A stretch of 64,000 nt of DNA from Flavobacterium daemonense (GTDB lineage Bacteria > Bacteroidota > Bacteroidia > Flavobacteriales > Flavobacteriaceae). The notes under the pieces were generated by a model that did no database searches, was not told where the DNA came from, and saw only the letters and a list, made by a program, of their open reading frames with translations. Of this stretch, positions 44,782 through 54,491 are shown piece by piece (positions within the stretch are counted from its first letter, which is position 1; the number at the start of each line of letters is the position of its first letter). The translations under genes were made by a program, and so were the position numbers. The stretch is from assembly GCF_007341385.1 (NCBI RefSeq), contig NZ_VJYD01000013.1:1-64000 (forward strand), read 5' to 3'.

Positions 44782-46401
44782 CTACAAAGAAACTCCTCTT
44801 TTCCAAGGAATAAATACATCTTGTTTCAACTGGTCTGCTTTTGTTTCCACGTTTCCACTCGCCAATTCTATAATGTAATCTACTATTTCTGCTCCAACCT
44901 CGGTAATGGTTTTTTCACCAGTAATTACCGTTCCGGCATTTACATCTATAATATCAGACATTCTATTAATTAATGCCGTGTTCGAAGAAATTTTTACAAC
45001 GGGTGCAATCGGATTCCCCATCGGGTTTCCTAGACCTGTGGTAAATAAAACAACTGTTGCGCCTGATCCAACCAATCCTGTGGTACATTCTGCGTCATTT
45101 CCTGGCGTATTTAAAAGATTTAATCCTGGTTTTGAAATATATTCTCCGTAATCTAAAACATCTACAACAGGTGAAGTTCCACCTTTTTTAGCTGCGCCAG
45201 CAGATTTCATTGCATCTGTAATTAATCCGTCTTTGATATTTCCGGGAGATGGATTCATATCAAACCCTGAACCTGCATCTACAACTGATTTTTCAAAAGC
45301 TTTCATTAAAGTTAAAAACTTATCTGCTTTTTCTTCGTCCACGCATCGGTTCATCAATTCTTGCTCAACGCCACATAATTCTGGAAACTCTGCCAAAATT
45401 GTTTTCCCTCCCAAAGCTGCAAAAATATCTGAAACAACTCCTAATGCTGGATTTGCAGAAATTCCTGAGAATCCGTCGGATCCTCCGCATTCCAAACCAA
45501 TACTTAGTTTTGAAAGAGGAGCAGGTTTGCGTTCAATTTTGTTGGCTCTTTTAATGGCTTCATAAGAATCTTTAATCACCATTTGAAACATTTGATCAGT
45601 AGTTCCAATTTGTTGTTGCTCATAGATCAAAATTTCTTTATCACTATTCGGACTCATTTCTTTTAATGCCTTTTTAAAAATATCAACCTGCAAATTTTGG
45701 CAACCTAAACTTAAAACAGTTGCACCTGCAACATTTGGATTGTTCACATATCCTGCAAGCAGTTTTGCCAACAATTCTGAATCTTGTCGAATCCCGCCAC
45801 AACCACCTTGATGATTGATGAATTTCACTTCTATATTATCTAAAAGATTTTCATTTCTATTTCTCTCAGCAACTTCTTCTACGCTTTTTTCTTCAATTAA
45901 AGAGCGCAATAAATTTTTATAAGAAACTTCTTTTTTGGGCATTAATTCGTTTTCAAAAATATCTTTCAACTTTTCGATATTTTTGTTTTCGCAAAAAACC
46001 AATGGAAAAAACAACCAAACGTTTTTGGTTCCAACTTGTCCATCTGTACGGTGGTATCCGTTGAAAGTTTTGTCTTTCCAACGATCTACATTTGGTGGAG
46101 TCCAACCTAAATTTCCGTTTTTACCAAAAACTTTTTCACTTTCATGTTTTACATTTTCGGTGGTAATTACTTCTCCTTTTTTTATAGGTTTAGCAGCTTT
46201 TCCAACCAAAACGCCGTACATTATAACATCATCACCAATTGCAAAATCTTTCTCAGTGATTTTATGTTTTGCTTTAACATCAGTTGTTGGTGAGACAGTG
46301 GTTCCTTCAAACATAATTTGTTCGTTTTGTACCAAATCGGTCAAAGCGACAATTGCATTATCTGCTGGGTTGACTTTTATTAATTTTTTTTGAGTTGCCA
46401 T
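44782..46401 (-). CDS. uxaA: Altronate dehydratase
   Basis: A 539-residue cytoplasmic enzyme of the UxaA family. An N-terminal SAF domain (about 1-100) precedes the catalytic part, where NHQGGCGGIRQD, SLGCQNLQVD and GLECGGSDGFSGISANPALG give the conserved cysteines and glycine-rich loops. It dehydrates D-altronate to 2-keto-3-deoxygluconate (KDG), the third step of galacturonate catabolism. uxaB is 18 nt upstream. Length fits the family. Confidence 0.96.
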   Translation of the reverse strand: MATQKKLIKVNPADNAIVALTDLVQNEQIMFEGTTVSPTTDVKAKHKITEKDFAIGDDVIMYGVLVGKAAKPIKKGEVITTENVKHESEKVFGKNGNLGWTPPNVDRWKDKTFNGYHRTDGQVGTKNVWLFFPLVFCENKNIEKLKDIFENELMPKKEVSYKNLLRSLIEEKSVEEVAERNRNENLLDNIEVKFINHQGGCGGIRQDSELLAKLLAGYVNNPNVAGATVLSLGCQNLQVDIFKKALKEMSPNSDKEILIYEQQQIGTTDQMFQMVIKDSYEAIKRANKIERKPAPLSKLSIGLECGGSDGFSGISANPALGVVSDIFAALGGKTILAEFPELCGVEQELMNRCVDEEKADKFLTLMKAFEKSVVDAGSGFDMNPSPGNIKDGLITDAMKSAGAAKKGGTSPVVDVLDYGEYISKPGLNLLNTPGNDAECTTGLVGSGATVVLFTTGLGNPMGNPIAPVVKISSNTALINRMSDIIDVNAGTVITGEKTITEVGAEIVDYIIELASGNVETKADQLKQDVFIPWKRGVSL

Positions 46402-46419
46402 AACTATCGTATGTAATTC

Positions 46420-47868
46420 TTAATTTAATTGTTTTTGAAAATTGATGAAGCCTTGCTCCACGCCATTTGCATCAATTTCTTCTAAAGCTTTTGCAATTGC
46501 ATCTGTTAATGAAGGAATCTCAGTCAAATCTTCATCCCAGAAATTTTTGTTTTGCAAAGTAAGTCTCGCTATTTTATTGTAATCATCTGATGTCCAAAGT
46601 CCGTTGAAGAACGTAACAATATCCTCACTGTCTTGAACTGGAAGATTTTCACCTTTCCATGTTCCTTTGTAAAAACGAATTAAGGCTGCGAAAGCAAAAG
46701 TTAAATGAGCTGGAAGTTTTTTATAAACATCAACATATCCTGTCAAACTAGGCAATACACGAACTTTAAATTTAGAAATTGAATTCAATGCGATTGAAGA
46801 CAATAAATGCTTGATGAAAGGATTTCTGAAACGGTCTAAAATTTCTTCAGAGAAACTTGCCAATTCCGCTTTGTCCATATTCAAAGTTTCGTTGATTTCA
46901 TCAAAAACTGCTTTATTTACAAATTCACCTGTAAAGGCATTATCAACAGTTTCTTTTACAGTTTCGTTTCCGTAAAGTAATGAAAACGGTACCATTGCAG
47001 TATGCGCTCCATTTAAAATTCGAACTTTACGAGTACGGTACGGTTGCATGTCTGCAACAATTTTTACATCTAAATCTGTTTTTTCAAACGGAAGTTTTGC
47101 TTTTAATTTATCATCACCTTCAATTACCCATAAAAAGAAACTTTCGGCACTTACAATCAAGTCATCTTTATATGAAAGCTGGCTATTGTATTCCTCGATT
47201 TGATCTTTTGGATAACCCGGAACAATTCTGTCCACTAAAGTATTGTGGAAAGAACAATCTTCTGTCAACCATGATTTGAATGCTGCTTCCAGATTCCAAT
47301 CATCGCAATATTTCAACACAATTTCCTTTAAAGTATCTGAATTATAATTAATTAACTCACAAGGAATAATTGTTAAAGCTTTTGATTTATCACCATTAAA
47401 GTGCTTAAATCTTTCATGTAAAAGTACGGTTAATTTTGCAGGAAAAGAAACCGGAGGTTGCATTGAAGGACGATCAGATGCGATGTATTCAATTCCCGCT
47501 TCTGTTGTATTAGAAATAATAAATTCTAAAGTTTCTTCTTTGGCCAAAGCCAAAAATTCCTGAAAAGAAGCATAAGGATCAACCGCTTTTACAATATTTG
47601 TAATTAATTCTTTCTCCTGAATTTCCTCACCTTTTTTAACACCTTTCATGAATAAGGTATACAGACCATCCTGTTCATTGATCATATTCACCAATCCTCT
47701 ATCAATAGGCTGTACAACTGCAATTCCAGCATTAAAATCTGCTTTTTTATTTAATTCCTGAAAAGCATATTCTACAAAAGCTCTCAAGAAATTCCCTTCT
47801 CCAAACTGCACTATTTTTATTGGAAGTTTTTGTGAAAACTCCGTATTCGATCTGTTAATTTTTTCCAT
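46420..47868 (-). CDS. uxaB: Tagaturonate reductase
   Basis: A 482-residue member of the mannitol dehydrogenase family. The N-terminal Rossmann loop is IVQFGEGNFLRAF, and RILNGAHTAMVPF carries the catalytic region of the C-terminal domain. It reduces D-tagaturonate to D-altronate with NADH. It lies between UxaA and Eda genes and has the expected length. A long inverted repeat at 47947-48017 is in its upstream region. Confidence 0.95.
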   Translation of the reverse strand: MEKINRSNTEFSQKLPIKIVQFGEGNFLRAFVEYAFQELNKKADFNAGIAVVQPIDRGLVNMINEQDGLYTLFMKGVKKGEEIQEKELITNIVKAVDPYASFQEFLALAKEETLEFIISNTTEAGIEYIASDRPSMQPPVSFPAKLTVLLHERFKHFNGDKSKALTIIPCELINYNSDTLKEIVLKYCDDWNLEAAFKSWLTEDCSFHNTLVDRIVPGYPKDQIEEYNSQLSYKDDLIVSAESFFLWVIEGDDKLKAKLPFEKTDLDVKIVADMQPYRTRKVRILNGAHTAMVPFSLLYGNETVKETVDNAFTGEFVNKAVFDEINETLNMDKAELASFSEEILDRFRNPFIKHLLSSIALNSISKFKVRVLPSLTGYVDVYKKLPAHLTFAFAALIRFYKGTWKGENLPVQDSEDIVTFFNGLWTSDDYNKIARLTLQNKNFWDEDLTEIPSLTDAIAKALEEIDANGVEQGFINFQKQLN

Positions 47869-47946
47869 TATTAATTCATTTGAGCGTTATAAATAACCAC
47901 TTTAAAATACCTTATTTAATTTTTTGGGGTTGATATTGTAAAAGAA

Positions 47947-48017
47947 ACATTACACCTGAAAGAGTAAAATAAATCTTGCTGTGAGGAGTGACAAGATTTA
48001 TTTTGCAAGCGTAATGT
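47947..48017. repeat. Nested inverted repeat upstream of uxaB
   Basis: A perfect 13-bp inner stem, AAAATAAATCTTG (47966-47978) with CAAGATTTATTTT (47992-48004), lies inside an outer pair ACATTAC/GTAATGT (47947-47953 and 48011-48017). It could be an operator, attenuator or processing hairpin. Confidence 0.6.
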
Positions 48018-48057
48018 TCAATTACAACATCTAAAACTCTAAAAAAAACCGCATGCC

Positions 48058-48089
48058 AAATAAGGAACTGGTATGATTATTCCTTATTT
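48058..48089 (-). terminator. Possible hairpin overlapping the eda stop codon
   Basis: AAATAAGGAA and TTCCTTATTT form a 10-bp stem around 12 nt. It has no U-tract, so its role as a terminator is uncertain. Confidence 0.4.
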
Positions 48090-48755
48090 ATTTTTAATAT
48101 TTTTGATGATCTCCAAAACTTCGCTTACTTTAGACTGTAATCCTGCAAAGTCTTGTTTATCAAGTATATCTTTTGAAATCAATTGCGAACCAAGACCTAC
48201 ACAAGTAGCTCCTGCATTTAACCAAGAACTCAAACTTTCAACCGTTGGGAAAACACCGCCTGTAGGCATAATGTTCGTCCATGGGCAAGGTCCTTTTATC
48301 GCTTTTATAAATTCTGGTCCATAAATATCAGCTGGGAACAATTTTACAATTTCGCAACCTAATTCTTCCGCTCTGGCAATTTCCGTAAGTGTTCCGCAGC
48401 CTGGCGACCACAAAACTTTACGACGATTGCAGGCAATTGCAATATCTTCTCTAAAAACCGGAGTTACAATAAAATTTGCACCCAAGCTCATGTAAAGTGA
48501 AGCCGAAGCCGCATCAGTTATAGAACCAACTCCAAGCATCATTCCTGGCAATTCTGCCAAAGCATATTTGTTCAATTCACCAAAAACTTCATGCGCAAAA
48601 TCACCTCTGCTTGTAAATTCCATTAAACGTGAACCACCATCATAACAAGCTTTCAGTACTTTTTTGCTTAATTCAATATCAGAGTGAAAAAACAACGGAA
48701 CCATTCCGTTTTCTTTCATCTGCTGTGCTACTTCAATTCTTGAGTATTTTGCCAT
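48084..48755 (-). CDS. eda: 2-dehydro-3-deoxy-phosphogluconate aldolase (KDPG aldolase)
   Basis: A 223-residue class I aldolase of the KDPG/KHG family. The beta-strand with catalytic Glu is LMEFTSRG, the glycine-rich phosphate-binding part is WSPGCGT, and EIVKLFPAD carries the Schiff-base lysine; IMPTGGV follows. It cleaves KDPG into pyruvate and glyceraldehyde-3-phosphate, the last step for both uronate branches. kdgK, the preceding step, lies 9 nt upstream. Confidence 0.95.
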   Translation of the reverse strand: MAKYSRIEVAQQMKENGMVPLFFHSDIELSKKVLKACYDGGSRLMEFTSRGDFAHEVFGELNKYALAELPGMMLGVGSITDAASASLYMSLGANFIVTPVFREDIAIACNRRKVLWSPGCGTLTEIARAEELGCEIVKLFPADIYGPEFIKAIKGPCPWTNIMPTGGVFPTVESLSSWLNAGATCVGLGSQLISKDILDKQDFAGLQSKVSEVLEIIKNIKNK

Positions 48756-48764
48756 TTTTATTTT

Positions 48765-49787
48765 TTATCTTGATACTAATGCCGAACCATCGCCATCAAT
48801 CATATTTTCAACTTCTTTCAATGTCACCAAGTTATAATCACCGGCAATTGTATGCTTTAAGCAGCAAGCTGCTACGGCAAAATCCAATGCTCTCTGATTA
48901 TTATTTTGATATTCCAGCAAACCATAAATCAATCCCCCCATGAATGCATCTCCACTTCCTACACGGTCAACAACAGGAGTAACTTCTTTAACAGCTGCGC
49001 TATGAATTGCTTTTCCGTCGTATAAAATTCCTCCAATTCTTTGGTGTGAAGCACTTACAGAATAACGAAGCGTCGTTGCGGCAATTTTAAGATTCGGAAT
49101 CAATTCAAACAATTTATCATATACAGCTGGAAGCGTTTTTTCGTCCTGATAATTCGGATTTACTTTAGGCACTCCCAACATAAAATAAGCTGTGTCAATA
49201 TCTCCTAAAATAACATTGCTGTATTTCAGCATTTCTGGCATTACCTCGCTTGGCGTTTTTCCATACTGCCACAATTTTGATCTATAATTTAAGTCACAAG
49301 AAATGGTAATTCCTTTTTTATGAGCCACTTTAATCGCTTCTAAACAAGCTTCAGCGGCACTTTCAGAAATCGCTGGCGTAATCCCGCTCCAATGAAACCA
49401 TTCAGCACCTTCCAGAACTTTGTCCCAGTCAACCTGCCCCTTTTGAATGGTCGACATTGCGCTGTGGGCACGATCGTAAACTACATTGCTTCCGCGTGTT
49501 CCTGCACCTGTTTCAAGAAAATAGATCCCTAAACGTTCTCCTCCATAAACAATGTTTTTAGACTCGACATTCATTTTTCTGATTTCCTTTAATGCAGAAA
49601 AACCAATTTCATTTTCAGGCAATCTGGTAACAAATTCAGCATTCACACCGTAATTAGCTAAAGAAACAGCCACATTAAATTCTCCGCCTCCGTACGTAGC
49701 ACCAAATGCTGTTGATTGCGAAAAACGTAAATGCCTTTCTGTCGATAAACGCAACATGATTTCTCCAAATGCAACTACTCTACTCAT
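48765..49787 (-). CDS. kdgK: 2-keto-3-deoxygluconate kinase
   Basis: A 340-residue PfkB-family sugar kinase. The substrate-side loop GGGEFNVAVSLANYG and the C-terminal signature RVGSGDAFMGGL (catalytic Asp) are intact. It phosphorylates KDG to KDPG for Eda, whose gene is 9 nt downstream. A 149-bp palindromic element separates it from uxaC, so it may have its own promoter. Confidence 0.95.
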   Translation of the reverse strand: MSRVVAFGEIMLRLSTERHLRFSQSTAFGATYGGGEFNVAVSLANYGVNAEFVTRLPENEIGFSALKEIRKMNVESKNIVYGGERLGIYFLETGAGTRGSNVVYDRAHSAMSTIQKGQVDWDKVLEGAEWFHWSGITPAISESAAEACLEAIKVAHKKGITISCDLNYRSKLWQYGKTPSEVMPEMLKYSNVILGDIDTAYFMLGVPKVNPNYQDEKTLPAVYDKLFELIPNLKIAATTLRYSVSASHQRIGGILYDGKAIHSAAVKEVTPVVDRVGSGDAFMGGLIYGLLEYQNNNQRALDFAVAACCLKHTIAGDYNLVTLKEVENMIDGDGSALVSR

Positions 49788-49808
49788 TATTTATATTTTT
49801 TATTATTT

Positions 49809-49957
49809 ACCATTAAGATATTAAGAAAATTAAGTTTTGCGTTTTTAAATTCTATACTTAAAAAAATTAAGTTTATTAAGCATTTATACTTCATCATCTT
49901 TTATTCTTAAAAATTAATTTTAAGCTCAAAACTTAATTTCCTTAATACCTTAATGGT
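49809..49957. repeat. 149-bp inverted-repeat element between uxaC and kdgK
   Basis: ACCATTAAG ... AAATTAAGTTTTG at one end and CAAAACTTAATTT ... CTTAATGGT at the other are inverted repeats of about 30 nt with small mismatches. The remainder is AT-rich without a gene. It resembles a non-autonomous palindromic element. Confidence 0.6.
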
Positions 49958-49969
49958 TCAAAAAACTTT

Positions 49970-51373
49970 TTAAAATTTAAAATATTCTTTAGCGTTGTTG
50001 TATGAAATATCAGCAACTAATTTTCCAATCCATTCCATGTCATTTGGAAGTTCGCCGCGTTTGATTTCATCTCCAAGAAGATTACATAAAATACGTCTGA
50101 AATATTCGTGTCTTGGGAACGACAAGAAACTTCTAGAATCTGTCAACATTCCAACAAAACAGCTGATTAATCCCATGTTTGAAAGCGCATTCAATTGCTT
50201 TGTCATTCCGTCTTTCTGATCTAAAAACCACCATCCAGAACCAAATTGTACTTTTCCGCGAACGCTTCCGTCGTTGAAATTTCCAATCATAGTTGCCATC
50301 ACTTCATTATCAGCAGGATTTAAATTGTAGATAATCGTTTTTGACAATTTATCTTTACTGTCTAAAGCATTTAAAAAGCTTGACAATTTTTGCGCCTGCG
50401 GATAATCTCCAATAGAATCCCAACCTGTATCAGGACCTAAAATTCTGTGCATGCGCGCATTGTTGTTTCTTAAAGCGCCTAAGTGAAATTGCTGAACCCA
50501 TCCAAATTCATGGTACATTTCAGACAAGAATAATAAAACAGCGCTTTGGAATTTCAATGCTTCTTCTGAAGACAATACACCGTTTTCTCTTTTCTTTTTG
50601 AAAATTGCACTTACCTCATTTTCAGTGAAATTTTCAAAATAAATTTGGTCTAAACCATGATCACTTAATTTACATCCATTAGCGTTAAAGAATTCAATTC
50701 TTTTTCTCAATGCAGCTTGCAAATCAGCATAGGTATTGATTTCTATACCCGATACTTCTCCCAAAGTATCAACATAGGCATTATATCCGTCGTTTGAAAT
50801 TAAAATCGCTTTATCAGGTCTGAAAGCAGTACTCATTTTTGTTCCAATTGGATTTTGAGCTAGTTTTTGATGAAACTCTAAACTATCAATTGGATCTTCT
50901 GTAGTACAAACTAATTCAGCATTTACTTTCTTAAGAAGATTTTGCGTGCTATAAGCTGGCGAATTTATTTTCTCAGTAGTTTCGATATAAATTTTCTCAG
51001 CCGATTTTTCATTCAAAAGATCATAAATATCAAAATAACGAGCCAATTCTAAGTGCGTCCAGTGATACAAAGGATTACGCATTGTATACGGAACCGTTTT
51101 TCCCCAGTTTAAGAATTTATCTTTATCAAATCCGTTTCCTGTTACAAATTGCTCGTTGATTCCTAATGTACGCATTGCGCGCCATTTGTAGTGATCACCA
51201 TTAATCCAAACTTGCGTAATGTTGTCAAAGATTTTGTCTTCGGCAATAAACTGCGGATTTAAGTGATTATGGTAATCTATAATTGGCTGGTTTTTAGAAT
51301 AATTATGATATAATTCTTCAGCAAATTTATTTTCTAGTAAAAAATTATCGTTTATGAATGTATTCGCGCTCAT
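49970..51373 (-). CDS. uxaC: Glucuronate/galacturonate isomerase
   Basis: A 467-residue TIM-barrel enzyme of the uronate isomerase family. The N-terminal IIDYHNHLNPQFIAED carries the metal-binding His residues, and the body includes HLGALRNNNARMHRILGPDTGWDS. It converts D-galacturonate to D-tagaturonate (and glucuronate to fructuronate), the entry step from saturated galacturonic acid. It is in line with kduD and kduI upstream (25-nt gap to kduD), so it is probably transcribed from the kduI promoter. Confidence 0.96.
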   Translation of the reverse strand: MSANTFINDNFLLENKFAEELYHNYSKNQPIIDYHNHLNPQFIAEDKIFDNITQVWINGDHYKWRAMRTLGINEQFVTGNGFDKDKFLNWGKTVPYTMRNPLYHWTHLELARYFDIYDLLNEKSAEKIYIETTEKINSPAYSTQNLLKKVNAELVCTTEDPIDSLEFHQKLAQNPIGTKMSTAFRPDKAILISNDGYNAYVDTLGEVSGIEINTYADLQAALRKRIEFFNANGCKLSDHGLDQIYFENFTENEVSAIFKKKRENGVLSSEEALKFQSAVLLFLSEMYHEFGWVQQFHLGALRNNNARMHRILGPDTGWDSIGDYPQAQKLSSFLNALDSKDKLSKTIIYNLNPADNEVMATMIGNFNDGSVRGKVQFGSGWWFLDQKDGMTKQLNALSNMGLISCFVGMLTDSRSFLSFPRHEYFRRILCNLLGDEIKRGELPNDMEWIGKLVADISYNNAKEYFKF

Positions 51374-51398
51374 GTCTTCTTTAAATAAAAATTGAGAA

Positions 51399-52190
51399 TT
51401 ATTCTTCGTTTGATGGTTTCCCGATTGTTGCTAAAATACCGCCATCAACATATAAAATATGACCGTTTACAAAGTCACTGGCTTTTGAAGATAAAAATAT
51501 CGCAGCTCCAGCCAAATCACCCGGATCACCCCATTTTGCTGCAGGAGTTCTGCTGATGATGAAATCATTAAACGGATGTCCGTCAACTCTGATAGGTTTT
51601 GTTTGTTCTGTAGCAAAATATCCAGGCCCAATTCCGTTGATTTGAACATTGTATTTTGCCCATTCTGTTGCCATGTTTTTAGTCAGCATTTTCAAGCCTC
51701 CTTTTGCAGCAGCGTAAGCCGAAACTGTATTTCTACCCAACTCACTCATCATTGAGCAAATGTTGATGATTTTTCCTTGTCTTCTTTCGATCATGCCTTT
51801 TGCAACATGTTTCGAAACAATAAACGGACTCACTAAATCAATATCAATTACTTCTCTAAAATCAGCAACTTCCATTTCTAGAAGCGGAATTCTTTTAATG
51901 ATCCCAGCGTTATTGATTAAAATAGCAATTGGACCAACTTCTTTTTCAATTTTTTGAACTGCTTCTGCAACCTCTTTTTCTTCGGTTACATTAAATTTAT
52001 ATCCAACAGCATTTATTCCTTCACTTTTTAATTCATTAACAGCGTTGTCAATTTTTTCTTGAGAAGAATTTCCGTTTACAACAATCGTTGCTCCCGCTTG
52101 TCCTAATCCTTTTGCCATTGCCATTCCCAGACCGTGTGTACTTCCTGTGATTAAAGCAACTTTTCCTTTTATATCAAATAAATTTGTCAT
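51399..52190 (-). CDS. kduD: 2-dehydro-3-deoxy-D-gluconate 5-dehydrogenase
   Basis: A 263-residue classical short-chain dehydrogenase. The cofactor loop is TGSTHGLGMA, NNAGI follows, and the catalytic Ser and YAAAK (Tyr/Lys) motif are present. KduD reduces 3-deoxy-D-glycero-2,5-hexodiulosonate to KDG and acts directly after KduI. The kduI stop is 1 nt from this start codon, which supports the assignment among SDRs. Family membership is clear; the exact substrate relies on context. Confidence 0.93.
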   Translation of the reverse strand: MTNLFDIKGKVALITGSTHGLGMAMAKGLGQAGATIVVNGNSSQEKIDNAVNELKSEGINAVGYKFNVTEEKEVAEAVQKIEKEVGPIAILINNAGIIKRIPLLEMEVADFREVIDIDLVSPFIVSKHVAKGMIERRQGKIINICSMMSELGRNTVSAYAAAKGGLKMLTKNMATEWAKYNVQINGIGPGYFATEQTKPIRVDGHPFNDFIISRTPAAKWGDPGDLAGAAIFLSSKASDFVNGHILYVDGGILATIGKPSNEE

Positions 52191-52191
52191 C

Positions 52192-53031
52192 TTATCTTAA
52201 ATCTGTGATTTTACAAACATCCATATCTCCATAATCTAAATTCTCACCTGCCATTCCCCAGATAAAAGTATAATTACTAGTTCCTGAACCTGAGTGAATT
52301 GACCAAGGCGGAGAAATAACTGCCTGATGATTGTTCATCCAGATATGTCTAGTTTCCTGCGGTTGTCCCATAAAGTGACAAACCGCTTGGTTTTCTGGAA
52401 TATCCAAATAAAAATACACTTCCATTCTACGATCGTGTACGTGCGCCGGCATTGTGTTCCAAACACTTCCAGGGTTTAATTCTGTCATTCCCATTTGCAA
52501 TTGGCAAGTTGTAACTACGCTTCCAATAATCATTTGATTTACTGTACGGTGATTTGCTGTTTCCATTGCGCCTAAGTTTAATTTATTTGCTTCAGCCAAA
52601 CTTACTTTTACCGTCGGGTAAGTTGTATGCGCTGGCGCTGAATTAAGATAAAACTTAGCTGGATTTTTAGTATCAGTACTTTTGAAAACTACTTCTTTAT
52701 TACCGCTTCCAATATATAAAGCATCTTTAAAACCTAATTCATATGTAGTTCCTTCAACAACAACAGAACCGCTTCCTCCAACATTGATAATTCCTAATTC
52801 TCTTCTTTCTAAAAAATAAGGCGCTTTTAACGGATCAATTGTTTCTAAAGCTAAATCTTCTTTTACAGGAACTGCTGATCCAGCAATATATCGGTCATAA
52901 TGAGAGTAAACCAACACCACTTCATCTTCCTGCATTAAGTCGTCAATTAAGAATTCTTCTCTTAATTGTTGCGTGTCATATTTTTTTACAGCTTCAGGGC
53001 TTGATGCGTATCTTGAACTATATTTTGTCAT
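52192..53031 (-). CDS. kduI: 5-dehydro-4-deoxy-D-glucuronate isomerase
   Basis: A 279-residue double-stranded beta-helix (cupin) protein of the KduI family. The zinc site is visible as PAHVHDRRMEVYFY (two His and a Glu), with the later ligand His in WSIHSGSGTSNYTF. It isomerises 5-keto-4-deoxyuronate, the spontaneous form of the unsaturated uronate released by PL22 and GH105. It leads the kduI-kduD-uxaC unit, whose -7 box directly abuts a LacI operator at 53046-53059. Confidence 0.96.
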   Translation of the reverse strand: MTKYSSRYASSPEAVKKYDTQQLREEFLIDDLMQEDEVVLVYSHYDRYIAGSAVPVKEDLALETIDPLKAPYFLERRELGIINVGGSGSVVVEGTTYELGFKDALYIGSGNKEVVFKSTDTKNPAKFYLNSAPAHTTYPTVKVSLAEANKLNLGAMETANHRTVNQMIIGSVVTTCQLQMGMTELNPGSVWNTMPAHVHDRRMEVYFYLDIPENQAVCHFMGQPQETRHIWMNNHQAVISPPWSIHSGSGTSNYTFIWGMAGENLDYGDMDVCKITDLR

Positions 53032-53045
53032 AATTTCTAAATTAA

Positions 53046-53067
53046 TGTAATCGATTGCACAAATTTA
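53046..53067 (-). promoter_or_regulatory. LacI operator abutting the -7 box of kduI
   Basis: TGTAATCGATTGCA (53046-53059) lies directly next to TAAATTTG on the minus strand (53060-53067), so the operator covers the transcription start. The ATG is 15 nt downstream of the operator. Confidence 0.82.
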
Positions 53068-53129
53068 ATTTTTTATATTGAAATACCATAATTGAAACCA
53101 AAAAATATTTCAGTTAAAGCAAAATTTCG

Positions 53130-54446
53130 TTATAATTCTACTTTTTTCATCTTCGGCACTAATATATGCATGATCAACCAAGCCAATAAATAAGAGCCTC
53201 CGCAAATGCAGAACATAATAAAGTATCCCGTTTCTATTTTACCGATTTTAGTATAATAAACGAACATGTTTTTTTGAACCAGTAAGGTAAGCAAAATACC
53301 GCCAAGTGCTCCGAACATTCCTCCCATTCCGGTAACAGATGCTGTGGCTTTTTTAGGAAACATATCTGAAACCGTTGTAAATATATTGGCACTCCAAGCT
53401 TGATGCGCCGAAACTGCTAAACCAATAACTAAAATGGCCCACCACATATTTATTGCTCCAAGGTATTGTGAAAATAAAACCGGCAAAACTGCAAACGCAT
53501 AGAGCAACATACTTGTTTTACGAGCTTTATAAGCCGGCCAATAATTATTGATTAATTTTAACGGAAGCCAACCTCCGCCAATACTTCCAACACTTCCAAT
53601 CATATATACAAGCGCACAAGGCCAGATAATTTCGGTTGCTGTAAGTTTATATTGTTTCATCAAAAAGTCAGGAAGCCAGAATAAGTAGAACCACCAAACT
53701 GGATCAGTAAGTAATTTGCCGATAGCAAAAGCCCAAGTTTGGCGAAATGAAAGCAGCTTAATCCATGAAACTTTTTCTGTTGCATCTTCTTCAACAACTG
53801 CAACTTGGTCTGAAGTAATGTATTCTAACTCAGCTTGTGATAAACGTTTTTGTTTTTGAGGCACTTCGTACAGTAAAAACCATAACAAAAGCCAAATAAA
53901 CCCAACAATTCCAGTTAAAATAAAAGCCCATTGCCAACCATATTTTTCTGCAATATGAGGTACCGTAAGCGGTACAATAATCGCTCCGATATTACTTCCA
54001 GAATTAAAAATCCCTGTCGCCAAAGCTCTTTCTTTCTGCGGAAACCATTCAGCCGTAGCTTTAATTGCTGCTGGGAAATTTCCAGCTTCGGTAACACCAA
54101 GAAAAACACGCGCAATTAAAAAACCTCCTGTTCCTGTTGCAAACGCATGACCAATTGCTGCCAAACTCCATAAACCTGTCGCAATCGCATAACCAAGTTT
54201 TGTTCCTAGTTTGTCGATAATTCCACCTGCAACAAGCATTCCCATCGCATATGCAATTTTAAATGCCAACTCAATATTTGAATAATCAATAACCTCTTGC
54301 TCAGGCGTCCAATGAAAAGCTTCTGCCAAAAAAGGTCGAAGGTAACTTATTACATTTCGATCTAAATAATTGACAGTCGTCGCAAAAAAAACTAAACTGC
54401 AAATCGTCCAGCGGTATTTTCCTATTGCTGCATTAGCTTGGTTCAT
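53130..54446 (-). CDS. MFS hexuronate transporter, ExuT-like (1)
   Basis: A 438-residue major facilitator with about 12 transmembrane segments. The anion:cation symporter motifs are near the N-terminus (FFATTVNYLDRNVISYL) and in RVFLGVTEAGNFPAAIKATAEWFPQKERALATGIF. The group imports galacturonate and glucuronate with protons. It is very similar in layout to the second ExuT-like gene 45 nt upstream, and both are transcribed toward kduI. Specific substrates of the two copies cannot be separated from the sequence. Confidence 0.9.
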   Translation of the reverse strand: MNQANAAIGKYRWTICSLVFFATTVNYLDRNVISYLRPFLAEAFHWTPEQEVIDYSNIELAFKIAYAMGMLVAGGIIDKLGTKLGYAIATGLWSLAAIGHAFATGTGGFLIARVFLGVTEAGNFPAAIKATAEWFPQKERALATGIFNSGSNIGAIIVPLTVPHIAEKYGWQWAFILTGIVGFIWLLLWFLLYEVPQKQKRLSQAELEYITSDQVAVVEEDATEKVSWIKLLSFRQTWAFAIGKLLTDPVWWFYLFWLPDFLMKQYKLTATEIIWPCALVYMIGSVGSIGGGWLPLKLINNYWPAYKARKTSMLLYAFAVLPVLFSQYLGAINMWWAILVIGLAVSAHQAWSANIFTTVSDMFPKKATASVTGMGGMFGALGGILLTLLVQKNMFVYYTKIGKIETGYFIMFCICGGSYLLAWLIMHILVPKMKKVEL

Positions 54447-54491
54447 GATTTAGTTTTTGGTTTAAGGTTGGTTAGTCAGTATAAAATCTTT

